Below are positions 37,690-48,838 of a stretch of DNA of 64,000 nucleotides, in pieces (positions within the stretch are counted from its first letter, which is position 1; each line of letters starts with the position of its first letter). A program made the position numbers and the translations under genes. The DNA comes from Camellia lanceoleosa (Eukaryota > Streptophyta > Magnoliopsida > Ericales > Theaceae): NCBI GenBank assembly GCA_025200525.1, contig CM045761.1, positions 138,014,223 through 138,078,222 on the forward strand, in the 5' to 3' direction. Below the pieces are notes generated by a model. The model ran no database searches and was not told where the DNA came from. It saw nothing but the letters and a program-made list of their open reading frames with translations.

Positions 37690-38134
37690 ACTCCCATGGA
37701 TTGGGAAAATTATTTTTTGTACTTGGGAAATGCTGATCTAGTGCTCTAACTTAGTTTTTATTTAGTTGAAATAATAGAATTCACTATTTTTTTTTTTTTA
37801 ATCTCATTTTAAGAAATAATTGCACACTTATCTTTCAATAAATAGTGAAACAATCCAAGACTTTGCCTAGTCAACCATTGTCCTATTGAATTTTTCAAAA
37901 TGGAAAAATTACCCTTCAGTGGAGGGTTGAAAATTTATTTTTAAATTAATGATAAATATTATAAAAAGTAAAAAGTCAAATCATATTTTTATTTATTTAT
38001 GTATTTGTAATTAATTTTTGAAAGTTTATATAACAAGTAATTTCCCCTTTTAAAAACAATTACTTCGGTAATGTGTGTATTACTTCATGTAGTAAAATAA
38101 TGAGAATGACTTTTTTTCAGTCCAATCACAAATT

Positions 38135-38475
38135 AGAGGGTATTATTGAACTTATGGAGACTCACTATGAGTCTCGTTTTGATAATCTGAATCATTCAAT
38201 GTGTAGAATTTATCGAGTATTATATGCCTGCAAAACATTACATTGATCGAATATCGATAGTTATGTAGTCAAATCAGTTTTGTAAGAAAAAATGGACGGT
38301 GAAAAATAAATAACTTATAAAAATTTGATTTGATGACATAGTTATCGATATCTGATTAATGTAATTTTTTACGGACATATAATACTCGATAATTTCTACA
38401 CATTGAATTGTTCAAATTATTGAAACAAGATTTTTGGTGAACCCCCACAAGTCTAATAATACATTTTAATCTAAT
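38135..38475. mobile_element. Long-hairpin MITE (copy 2 counterpart of 9126-9480)
   Basis: Same arms and flanks as the copy 1 element, with a few substitutions. Confidence 0.6.
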
Positions 38476-38874
38476 TACTGATCGGAGGGAAGTCATTACT
38501 AAAATAATTTCCTAATCTGCTGTCAGTTATTCAACAAAGTGACACTGATTATAGTCAAATCAAAGCAAGATAGTCTTCATTACAACCCAAATAAAAGTGA
38601 TAGGTTGTGTGTTTTATAAATATAATTTGAGAGTATAAGTTGTATTTTGAGTTTGTGAGTTTTGAAATTATAATTTGAGTGGGAAAAATTTGTTTGATGA
38701 AAGAATTTTGAAAATAATTTTGAATTGAGTGGAAAATTTTTGATGTGACATATGATATTTAATACAAAAACTTACAACTCACAACTAAATATATAACTCA
38801 AAATTCTATTATAAAAAAATTTAAAAAGTCAGAAAATAATTTTTTTGAATATATAAAAATTAACATATGTCAAA

Positions 38875-38918
<44 letters not shown>

Positions 38919-39425
38919 TACTGTTTCGGTCAACCGACTAGACAATAGGTGAAACGTTCGGTAAAACAACCAGTTAGGCCAAATTTAAAAAAAATATAAA
39001 ATTGAAACGCCTGAAATAAGAGTTTTTTTGTAAAATTTTCTCTTAATTGTGGAAGTACAATTTGAGGGTATGAATTAAACATAAAGTCAGAATATGTGAG
39101 TAGAATTAAGCCGTAGTGTTTGATTTATGTCTTAAAATGTTGTTGATTACTTGTCCTAATCTGCTTTCAGTTATTCAACAAAGTGGACGTTAAGTATAAT
39201 CAAATCAAAGCAAGACAGTCTTTCGTTACAACCCAAATTATGGTGGTGTTTCACTTGTGTCTTAAAATGTTATTGATTGCACTTTTGTTTTTATTTCTTT
39301 TGAATGGAGAAAAAAAAAATGTTGTTGATTACTTGTCCAAACATTGCCTACGTATTTATTGGGAATGTTTGAAAAGAAAACATTTTTGGGGGAAGTATCT
39401 CATCAGTTGAGAAAAAACAATTATA

Positions 39426-40270
39426 GGTAGCGTTTAGTAAAAAAATTTAAATATGATTTGAGATTAAAGTTATATTTTTAATTTATGATTTTTGAAATTA
39501 TGATTTGAATGTAAAAAATTTGTTTAATTATGAGTTTTGAATTAAGTTTTGAGTTGAGTGTTGAATTGAGTTTTTAATGTTTTATGTAACATATGAAATA
39601 AGAAAATTTGTTTGGTTATGAATTTTAAAAAGAGTTTTTAAAATTTAATTCAAATAGTTATAACTCATAACCAAACACACTATTCAAAACTCTATTGAAA
39701 ATTTTGATTAACACTCATAAGCAAATTCTTTTTAAAATTCAATTAAAAAAATTAATTATTAACAGAAAATAATATTAACCAATTTTTAAATTGAAAATAT
39801 TACAAAGGCAATAATTTTTTTTTTCAAAATAAATATTCAATTACTAATTTAAAATAACATTTGATTGTATATTTGGTTCGAATTTTTCAATTAAAATATT
39901 CTTTAATATTTTTAATTTTTGCTTTCAACAGAAAATTAATATGCAATAGCACAAACACATGTATGCATGTATGAAAGAGTTACCAATTTTTTTCTTTAAA
40001 AAAAAAAGAAGCCACTGTAGCGGTCAACTGGCCGGACATCTGGGAGGATGTCCGGGGGGATGACCGGTAAACTCAAAAAATTCAAAAACTGTATGAAAAG
40101 GTGAGAGCTTTGCGTTGTAAGTTTGTTTTGGAATGAGGTCTGCCAAACGTAAAACAAAAATATGTTTTGAAATATATGGTGGAATTAATTTTTAAAAACC
40201 CTATCGAAACGGTTTGTTCACGTAAGGGGGGGGGGGGGATTGTGATTAGAAAGTTATACCAAACACAACC
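39426..40270. mobile_element. PIF-like element (copy 2 counterpart of 10443-11282)
   Basis: Starts GGTAGCGTTTAGTA and ends ACCAAACACAACC, with ATA on both flanks. The ATGTCCGGGGGGATGACCGG core is near 40050, and a long G run lies near 40230. Confidence 0.75.
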
Positions 40271-40427
40271 ATAATTTTTTTTATGAATTTTTATATTTTT
40301 TTGACATCCATTGGAATGTAATTACCTCAACATTTTAAACAAAAAATTATAAAATTAATTATTTTTATATATTTTTCTTTAAAAAATTAAAAAATCACTA
40401 AAAAATTAATTTTCAAATCAACCCTTA

Positions 40428-40568
40428 AAGGGGTGTTTTGGGAAGATGGTTATAATCAGCTTTTTGGTGAAAAGCTGATTATAAGCAGATTATAATCAAC
40501 TTTTCTGTGAAAGAAGAGGAGATAAAAAATCTAAAAATCAAATTTTTATCAAGTTCCCAAAAGAGCCC
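40428..40568. mobile_element. 141-bp MITE private to copy 2, TTA TSD
   Basis: The inverted ends GGGGTGTTTTGGGAA and TTCCCAAAAGAGCCC lie between TTA repeats (40425-40427 and 40569-40571). Copy 1 reads CAACCCTTAGCATG straight through near 11440. Small stem-forming AGCTGATTATAA blocks are inside. Confidence 0.8.
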
Positions 40569-40888
40569 TTAGCATGTATTCAAATGTTAATTATTTACAA
40601 ACCCCCTTAGCTATTGCCTGTTGTAGTAACTTTTCACCCATTTTCATTCCCATCAATTTTTATTTACTTATTTATTTTCCAGAACCTATCATCCATCTGG
40701 ATGTTGAATAATTTTGAAATTTACAAGTTTTCTAAATTATATGGCTGCTGCTTTATTGACTGGTAAACCAAAGAAGCTAAGATTCTCACTACTCTTTCAA
40801 AAGTGACTATAAAGTTGAAGAATGATGATGTAATTTGCATGAAGTCACTGGACCTCTCACATGAAGTCACTTTCTTGTAATTTAAGAA

Positions 40889-40899
40889 AAGTGTTTAAT

Positions 40900-40950
<51 letters not shown>

Positions 40951-40965
40951 AACTCGTGTTTAATT
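40889..40965 (-). repeat. Expanded poly-T tract of the minimal retroposon, copy 2
   Basis: Forty-eight T (40902-40949) followed by GAACTCG and GTGTTTAATTATTG. It is the counterpart of 11759-11813, where the run is only 21 long. Confidence 0.75.
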
Positions 40966-41079
40966 ATTGTTTGAAAACAAAAAGAGATATTGATATGGTC
41001 AAGTAGTTTAGATATGAACTACTTCTCACTCATCATGAGATGTGAGTGGGAAGTTAAGAATTATTAATATTTTATTTGT

Positions 41080-41387
41080 TTTAATAAAGGTTCGTCTATG
41101 GTGTGTATATTTGTAAGACTGTATATCGTATACATTTTTATTATAAAATTTCTAACTAAATCATAAAATTTTGTAATATTAAGTATAAAATATGTAATTT
41201 CGTCATAAATTAGTGTTACAAAAAATATCATAATTAAGTCACAAACTTTTGTTATATTAACCAGAAAATTATGACGTTTTGTTATATCAATTTGTGATGA
41301 GATTATGCAATTTATGGTTAATATTAAGTAATTTTGTGATGAGGTACATATGGTGTGTGCACCCACAAAGAGTGCAGCCTATAGCAT
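41080..41387. mobile_element. Foldback MITE (copy 2 counterpart of 11930-12229)
   Basis: Same TCTATGGTGTG and ATATGGTGTGTGCACCC termini. Not followed by the 130-bp insert seen in copy 1. Confidence 0.55.
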
Positions 41388-41552
41388 TGTCCTTTAATAA
41401 GATGAGAAAAGTACTTGTAAAGTTATAAAAGTGTTTAAAAATATATGAAAAATTTTCAAGATCCGTTGTGCTTTTGTATCTTGTTAACCTTAATAATAAT
41501 CTAATGAGTTGTTGTTAACTTAAATTATTAGAATTTAGAGTAATGATATATG

Positions 41553-42977
41553 ATGATATACAAACAGAAAATTTATATTGAATTTTTATACATAATGATG
41601 TGAATTAATTGTAACCTTTCATTTTAAAACAAAATATCCATAAAGATAACTTACATTTATAACAATGTCATTGCGATATCATTCTTATGATATTTTTTGT
41701 ATGAATTTTTTATATGAATAATATTTTTCAAATTATTAATATTAGCTCAATGGTGAACACATTTGCTCTATCTTACGCATTTATCAATTAATTAAAATTC
41801 ATTTGTGGTTGATCATGAGAATTGAAGGAAATGCCATATGACAATACCATTTACAACTGAACTAGCAAATACACATATCCACTAACATTTGTGATTTGTC
41901 AAAAAAATCAACAATGAACCATGTGGGAAGCTTATGTACAAAAGACATCAAAAATTATTTAGGCCTTTTGGAAAGTTAGTTGGAAAATTATTTTTAATTT
42001 TTAACTTATTTTAAATTAAATTACTTCTCATATTTTTTACACACAAAAAGTCAAAAAAAATTAAAAAAAATCAACTTTTAACCAATTTTTCAAATGGCAC
42101 GTAGTGATTCAAAGATATCAACTAGTAATTTCTTTCATTAATCACCAAACACCATACTTCATGCTGTTCTTTCATAATTCAACACTGAGCGTCATCCCCA
42201 ACATAATTCACAACTCCTCAATCCCCTTCTCACTATCAAACCCAATCCCTTTCTTATAACTCCAAACAAACGGGCCCAAGGACATCAAATAACTTCTCAA
42301 AATATATATGTATGATCTGATCACACAGTAGTGAATCAATCAAATATCACAACTCCTCCAATCCAACCAAGCTGGTCTATACGCGTGCAAGTTTTGTGGG
42401 TCCTCTAGTGTACCCTAGTCGTCTTCTCTCCCCCACTTTCTTTTATTTATAGGGAAAATTACTGTACTGTGTACAATGAAAAAAAATTATAAAAATATAT
42501 AAAAACAAAATTGTAATTATCACAATATGTAAATTTTATCATTAATCTATGTGGTGTTTTGAAAAATTAGTAAAAAATTGATTGTTTAACTATTTTAATT
42601 TATTTTATCTTTTTGAAAATAAAAAATATGAGAGGTGATGTGATCTAAAATGGATAAAAAACTAAAAACTAGCTTTTTATTTTGTTCCCAAAACACTCAT
42701 GTATATTTTTTTGGAAAAATTACATACAGGTGGAAGTTGAAAAAAAAATTATCAACACATGAAGAGTTACACTCCCGCAACTTTTTATTTACACTCTACC
42801 ACAAATATACTTATATCCCTACATATTTATAATTTTTTTTGCCTAACTCTCACCTACAAATAGGGCGTTTTGACAAGCTGGTAAAAAATCAATTTTTTGA
42901 TTTTGTGACTTTTTTTGGATCATATAACATCTCTATTTTTTTTTTTTTACATTAAAAAAGCCAAAAAAAAAAAAAAA
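41553..42977. other. AT-rich intergenic DNA, no gene seen
   Basis: Unique sequence beyond the end of copy 2. The open frame 42650-42832 is low complexity. GGGAAAATTACTGTACTG near 42454 resembles a Mutator-like terminus, but no partner end was found. Confidence 0.55.
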
Positions 42978-43490
42978 ACTATGTTTGGTATGATGTTCAA
43001 ACTACGATTCCATGGCATCATTTTAATACGATGTTTGTTTAGAGTTTTCAAAAGTTAATTCCACATTTACTTTTAAAAATTCTTTCCAAGGTAGGAAATT
43101 TTGGGCGAACCGGTCATCCTTAGGATGTCACGGCTAGTCATCCTTAGAATATCGGCGATTGGCCAAGTACAATGTATTTTTTTTTTTAATTTTTTATAAT
43201 TGACACTTGTTATTTTTAATATTTTAAATAAAAAAATTCATAGTTTTTTAAAAAAATTATGAGTTTTGAATAGAATTTTAAATTGTCTATTTGGTTATGA
43301 GTTGTAAGTTTTTGTATCACATATCATATGTCATATCAAAAATTTCCTATTTAATTCAAAACTCTTTTCAAAACTCATTTATCAAACAAATTTTTCATAT
43401 TCAAATCATAATTTCAAAACTTACAAACTTAAAATACAACTCCATTATCAAATCATATTTAAAAAATTCTATCAAAAACTACCTAACTTT
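42978..43490. mobile_element. Non-autonomous element of the GTTTGGTA family, inverted orientation
   Basis: Phrases such as TTATGAGTTTTGAATAG, AATCATAATTTCAAAAC and a core with GGTCATCCTTAGGATGTC are the reverse complement of those in 45513-45947 and 10443-11282. The boundaries are approximate and no TSD was recognised. Confidence 0.55.
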
Positions 43491-43627
43491 TTTACCATCT
43501 TGACCACAAATAATTCACCGTATTTTTTTTCTGCCTGAACTGGGGCAGTAATTCCCCTTATTTTTATATGGAAGAAACATAGGCCATCACCCATACATAT
43601 CTCCAATTGATGATTACAAGATTGTAG

Positions 43628-43650
43628 AGAGAGAGAGAGAGAGAGAGAGA
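43628..43650 (+). repeat. GA microsatellite in a probable 5' leader
   Basis: Eleven GA units about 30 bp upstream of the ATG at 43681. GA tracts are common in plant promoters and leaders, which supports the gene call that follows. Confidence 0.6.
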
Positions 43651-43680
43651 TCAGGGAAGGGGAGTGAAGTTAATGCAACA

Positions 43681-43932
43681 ATGAGTGAAGGCGGCGGCAA
43701 CCGATCTGGAGAGAAAGCAGTGCCGCGGGGCACGGTGGTGCCGCCGAGGAGAGGGGCGGTGCTGAAGAGAATCACTAGAGACTTTTCTGAAGCTCTGACT
43801 CTCCCACAAGACGACTCTTCTGGAGATGGCGGAGCTGATCACCAACAACTCCTCCAACTCCAGCCCAGCCATAGACCCACCGTGCCTCCCAAGAGAGGTG
43901 ATGTGCTCAGGGGAATCCTTGCTGGCAACTAG
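43681..43932 (+). CDS. Small uncharacterised plant protein, 83 aa
   Basis: The frame is GC-rich relative to its surroundings, begins in good context (CAACAATGAG) after a GA leader, and ends at TAG. The protein starts MSEGGGNRSGEKAVPRG. It contains the motif VVPPRRGAVLKRI at residues ~18-30 and a second version, TVPPKRGDVLRGIL, at residues ~67-80, joined by an acidic, Gln-rich linker. It has no signal peptide, membrane segment or Cys residue, so cytosolic or nuclear location is likely. I do not recognise a named family. The neighbouring candidate gene at 47010 has a single PPKRRIVK motif. The opposite-strand frame 43651-43947 is a shadow. Function unknown; intron-less as seen. Confidence 0.6.
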   Translation: MSEGGGNRSGEKAVPRGTVVPPRRGAVLKRITRDFSEALTLPQDDSSGDGGADHQQLLQLQPSHRPTVPPKRGDVLRGILAGN

Positions 43933-43949
43933 TTTGATTTCATTCATTC

Positions 43950-44532
43950 CACTTCTCTACTACTAGTAGTCTTTTTTCCAAGTATTTTAATATCTTTGTT
44001 TTGGGTATTGTTGTGTTCCTCTTCTCCTTTCTCCAGCCTGAATTGTAGTGGTGAAAGATCCTCTGTTCTCAAATGCTTGTTATTTGTCCTTAAAGATACT
44101 CATAATTAGTGGATTACATGAGAATCTCAGGTGTATGAGAATCTCAGAACATATTCACTGATTGTGAGTGTTTTGGAAGAAGAGAAAGAGAGAGACAGAG
44201 AATCTCAGGGTTAGTATAGATCCTGGTAGGGAAGTTGTGCCAAAAAGGATGAATTTTATAGTAAATGTTGCATAAATCTGGCTATCAGTCTCTTGCACTG
44301 ATATGAAAAGCTCAATTGTAGTAGTTGAGTGCTATATTTGGACTTTAATTTTAAAGGCAAATTAAACTTGTAGTTATTGTAATTTCACTCTTATGTTAAT
44401 AATTTGGTCATTTAGTTCTATTTTCCTCAAAAAAGAAAAAAAAATCTGAATTTCTTACCATGTTACAATTTAATGCAATTGATTATGCCTTTTTTAGAAA
44501 TTGGGTTGAGATGAAATTTGGTGATTATGGTG
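43950..44532. other. Region downstream of the 83-aa gene
   Basis: Probable 3' untranslated and intergenic DNA, T-rich, with no further frame or repeat recognised. Confidence 0.45.
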
Positions 44533-44871
44533 TTAGACATCCAATTTGAAACAAATTTTATAACCACTCTTACCACTACCATTCCACCGCGATCCGCACT
44601 GCCTCTTGGCAAATCTAACCTGTAATTGGTTCATTTCAACTCTTGAATAAGCTGCCGAAGATGGCTCTGAGTGTGTGATGTGTATATTATTGTGGATAGA
44701 TTCAACTATTATATGATAACGATTCATAAGAAAGTTGTCTTCCCACATGAAGACCTCCAAGCCAATATAGCACAAATATGGCACAATAATATTTCTTTTC
44801 CCAATTCCAGTAGGACTCTCAAATAATGTATTACATCTTTGCCATGTTATGGAAGTAATCTCAGAGAACAA
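44533..44871 (-). pseudogene. Coding-like fragment with a helicase-type P-loop
   Basis: The 112-residue frame contains CNTLFESPTGIGKR. FESPTGxGK matches the Walker A motif of XPD/DDX11/RTEL1-family DNA helicases, in which the last residue is usually Thr or Ser rather than Arg. The rest (VPYLCYIGLEVFMWEDN..., RVEMNQLQ then VRFAKRQCG) is not recognised. A CCAATTACAG/GTT junction inside could be a splice site. No upstream or downstream exons were found, so this may be an isolated decayed exon or a chance frame. Confidence 0.25.
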
Positions 44872-45512
44872 TATTGATGATAATTAGGTTGATATTCGAA
44901 ATTGATCAAAATTAACATAAACAAGCATGGTGTACCTAGGAGATTACAAAACAGATAAAGCATTTTTTTAAATGCTTCCAATTCTCGCACAGGAAAGTAT
45001 TGTGAATGTAAAAGAGATGCGTTCAAATCCCATTAGATTTTGTCATCTTTTGTAGCAAATCTTGAATCAATCTCTTCGATCACTATAGTCGATCTCAAAT
45101 CTTCCAATCGCTCACTTGGACTTTAAAAATCAACAATGAATTAATGAAGCTTTCTCAGAGTGATCTCTTGCTAGGGGTGAGAAGGGGAAAGAGGTGTCTG
45201 ACGGTGGGTCGAAAGGGAAAGGGTACTTGACCTATTGAATAATTTTTCAAGAAGCAGAGGACAACAATAGATAAAATTAGGATTTTTGTTGTGTTACTAG
45301 ATGAGGAGAGATTGACGGTGTGACCAAGGTCCTAAGAGTGTTTATCATAAGTGGTTCAAATTTAATGAATATTTGATAAATGACCGTAGTAATTTAGTGT
45401 GTTAACTTTAAGATTAGAATTAATTTCATTGCTTAGATAAGTTAACGGAATTGGCCGAAGAGCATTGATGGTAATCAATTTAAAAAATTATGGTTTAAAT
45501 TAAAGAAATTAA
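44872..45512. other. Intergenic DNA, no gene seen
   Basis: Moderately AT-rich with no repeat ends or coding frames that could be supported. Confidence 0.45.
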
Positions 45513-45947
45513 GGTTCCGTTTGATAAAGTTTTATAATTATGATTTGAGAATAGAGTTGTGTTTTGAGTTTGGGAGTTTTAAAATTATGATTTGAGTGTG
45601 GAAAATTTGTTTAGTTATGAGTTTTGAATTGAGTTTGAATTAAGTGATGTGACATGATATTTGATTCAAAAATTTACAACTCATAACTAAATACACAACC
45701 TAAAATTCTATTCAAAACTTATAAAAAAAAATTTTTAATTCTGAAAATATTTTTTATTTAAAATATAAAAATAACAGGTGTCTAAAAAAAAAATTTATTC
45801 CGATCAACTGGTCGGATGTTTGGATGGATTACCAGATAGAAGAGTTTTCAAATTCGGGTGTGGAAATGATTTTTGAAATGCAGAACCAAATGCAACATTC
45901 AAATCAGTGGGTGGAATTATGATTTGAGAGCTTTACAAAACACAACC
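45513..45947. mobile_element. PIF/Tourist-like element with TAA TSD
   Basis: 435 bp. The left end GGTTCCGTTTGATAAAG and the right end CTTTACAAAACACAACC are inverted, and TAA flanks both sides (45510-45512 and 45948-45950). The interior carries the GATCAACTGGTCGGATG core shared with 10443-11282. Confidence 0.8.
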
Positions 45948-45950
45948 TAA

Positions 45951-46737
45951 AAATTTGATTTGTTTTTTGGGTGAAAAAAATTTGATTTGTTACAAACATC
46001 AAACCCTAGAGTTTTTCTTTCTGTAATTTCTTCAAAATTAAATTTTATACTTTTTAAGCGACAATAAGGGCTTTATTTGAAACAACTTGTAAGCTTATTT
46101 TGCTTAAAAATGTTTCACGTAATTTTTCATACCAATTTTTTTCTAGAAGTTTAACTTAAGTCATTTAGAAAAACAATAGAAATTAAAAATATGTCAAATA
46201 ACTAATCTTTTTATAGAATAATTATTTACAAACTTATTTTAAATTAATAAATTAATTTATAAGTGAAATATAAAAGGAAAGTTAAGAGGCAGTGACATTT
46301 TTAGTAACTTGAAAAATTAAATATATTTGCAATTTTTTTTTATAAAAAAAAAGTGTGAAAAAAGTAAAGCGAAAGAAATTTTTTATTTGATTTTTTTATA
46401 TATTAATTGATTTATTTATTTTTAACTTTTTAATTAAAATAATCGCTTTTTTTTTTTTTTTTTGGAACCAATCACATATGAGTGAGGATTGTATTTTTTG
46501 AGAGTATATAACATTGTTGTTTTTTTCTTATGTATTATATAAAGCAATTAATAGAATTAGTAAGACACACAACTTAATTAAAATTTCTAAAAGATAAAAA
46601 TAATTTCTCGGTAGAGAGAGAGAGAGAGAGAGAGCTGGTTGGGTCACAAGCATCATTTTGCTTGTTTTTGTCCTTAGATATGGATATGGATGACAAGCAT
46701 CATTAAAACAATAGCATAACCAAGCAAGATAGATATG
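45951..46737. other. AT-rich intergenic DNA with GA microsatellite
   Basis: A GA run at about 46613-46634. A direct repeat of about 30 bp, GATATGGATGACAAGCATCA, occurs at about 46684 and 46732. The reverse frame 46528-46752 is a repeat translation. Confidence 0.5.
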
Positions 46738-47009
46738 GATGACAAGCATCATTCAAAAGATTCGACCAAGCTCTCACCCTTTTGCTTGTTTTTGTCCTGA
46801 GATGGTTACCCTGGACCCCACCTCTTTCTCAATTCGCCACCCCCTCCTCCCTTTCTACAAGCTTTCATTGTCCACATTTTGCTTTTTGGGTCTACAAAAC
46901 CCCCCCTCAAATCTCATACCATACCACTTTGCATTTGCAATTTTAAAGAGAGAAGATTTGGGTGAACCCAGGAGAGGCGGTGGTCTGAGGCAACACCCGA
47001 GCCCAAGTC

Positions 47010-47225
47010 ATGGGCGTGAACACAGCCAAGGGAGCGGTTCAAACCGAGACCAAGCTGAGCTTCAAATCCAATATTGCTATTGAGAGCTTGATTCCACCAA
47101 AGAGGAGAATAGTAAAGCATATGATGTTTGAGTGGATAGTCCAAGCCATTGCTTCTTGTTTCCATTCCATCACCACCAACCATACTTGCAACAAGAAGAA
47201 GAAGAAGAAAATCTTTCCGGTCTAG
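47010..47225 (+). CDS. Small uncharacterised basic protein, 71 aa
   Basis: The start ATG lies in CAAGTCATGGGC, preceded by about 200 bp of GC-richer leader-like sequence. The protein begins MGVNTAKGAVQTE, has a central ESLIPPKRRIVKHMMFEWIV motif, a Cys/His-containing middle (ASCFHSITTNHTC) and a Lys-rich tail (NKKKKKKIFPV). The tail encodes six AAG/AAA codons in a near-repeat, which could drift. No membrane segment. The PPKR motif recalls the small protein at 43681, although similarity outside it is not visible. Not recognised as a named family; real but uncharacterised is my best reading. The frames at 46739-47083 and 47132-47371 overlap it in other phases. Confidence 0.5.
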   Translation: MGVNTAKGAVQTETKLSFKSNIAIESLIPPKRRIVKHMMFEWIVQAIASCFHSITTNHTCNKKKKKKIFPV

Positions 47226-48838
47226 TATGGCCATCATGCTTGATCCAATTACTAATCTTTGTTAAAGTTTTTTACTATAATCAACAATATTATCTTCGTT
47301 CTAGCCATCACGACATTACTACCAAAAACTTTAGCAACACAAAAAAAGTATACGAAAAAGCTTTGTCATAGCAAAGCTTCATTGTTGTTATCATTGTTAG
47401 TAGCATATTGTTGTTTTACATGCTCATGATCAAATAAGTGAAAAGATTTAATAGCTATTTATAGTTTTAATTGATTATAGAGCCTGATACTATCCTCGTG
47501 TTGGATAATGCATGTCACTTTCTGTGATTCTATTTTGGCTGATTTGAGTGATTTGTGAGTGCATATATTGTATGCCAAGGTTTGACTGAGAAATGAATGT
47601 CTAATCCAAAAAATGGTTGGGTAAAGAAAAGGAAAGCAAATGAAATTGAGTGGGCTTGATAAAAGTTTCCTGTGGAGGCTTATCTTCTCAAGCCAGTTTT
47701 GGGGATTCGTGGCTTAGATAAGTTGGCAATTAATTAACCGGTGTGCATCCCACACTAATTTATGGTGTCGATTGACTTGTGATACTGTTGCACGAGGCAA
47801 AATTTAATTTTTGTTAAATGTTTTTCTTGTGAAATAGAGGAAAGAGAGTATAAAAGACATTTTCGAACTCAACTGAATGTGGTCTGGCTTAGAATATGTT
47901 CAATCTATCTTTCTGTTCCCATGCCTTTGTCAATTTACAATGCCAATTTTCGCATACAGCAAATCAATAAGGAGAATTGGTAGTTTTAGTGTTGAATAAA
48001 TTTAATTCCTTCCCTTATGAAAAAATAAATAAATAAATAAATAAATAAAAAATAAAAATTATTAAGAAATTTAAATAAGCTTAGAATGGTTAAATACAGA
48101 TTGGTCGACTCTTGTTCCCATGCTACTGGATAAAATAGGCAAAAAATAAAAAAATAAAAATAACTAGAGAAATGTTTAAGAAAGAAAAAAGCAAAACATT
48201 GATTAAGTAATTCAGTACTCCAGAAATGTTGAAGTTTTTTTTTTATTATTTATTTTTTATATGAAATAGCAGTTCTCATAGCCTACAATGCTTAACTCCA
48301 ATAATTTTTTTATTAGATTTAGAAAATATTTTTGTAATAATGCTACAAGTAATCACATTTCTCATTGCATGATATTGTCTCTTTTACAAGTTACAAGATA
48401 GTGGAACTCAAATCCCTAAACCCTAAATCAAATAAACGAGGACTTTTTGTGGTGTGAAATATGGCATCCCCAATTTTTTTTTTTTTTTGTCAATCATATT
48501 TTTAACACACCACGTCTAAACTCTAGTGGGTAGTAGAATGTAATTTGAGCTTGCTTTGGGTATCAGTTGTGATGGCATTAGATGGAATTAAGAGGAGGTC
48601 CTTCTACACTAAAATGTAAAAATAAATAAACAAAGAGATTTGACCAATTTTAAAACAAGCTCATTAAAAAAAAAGTCTTTTCTAAGTTTTTTTTCTAACT
48701 CTATGGTGTCGAGTCCGGCCTTTATGCAAGTTGGGAGTTATGGGTTGGCGAGGAAGGCCTAGCTTCCTAGCCCAATAACATTGTAAACCCAAATAAATAA
48801 ATAGATAAAATAACATAAAGAATGGTAGTTCCTATTTA
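47226..48838. other. Intergenic DNA, no gene seen
   Basis: T-rich and A-rich runs, an AAAT microsatellite near 48025-48046, and no coding frame. Confidence 0.5.

Larger units (their letters stand above)
27086..41552 (+). repeat. Segmental duplication, copy 2
   Basis: Direct repeat of 2013-12535. It carries four private insertions and longer homopolymers (a 48-T run at 40902-40949 and a long A run at about 38880-38915). After TAATGATATAT (about 41552) it continues into unique sequence, whereas copy 1 is followed by the retrotransposon. No host gene was found inside it. Confidence 0.95.

Noticed and set aside
27086..41552. Copies 1 and 2 as an assembly artefact only
   Set aside because: Copy 2 has four private insertions with target duplications and copy 1 has one, plus many point differences. 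They are distinct sequences, although two haplotypes placed in tandem by mistake cannot be fully excluded without long reads.
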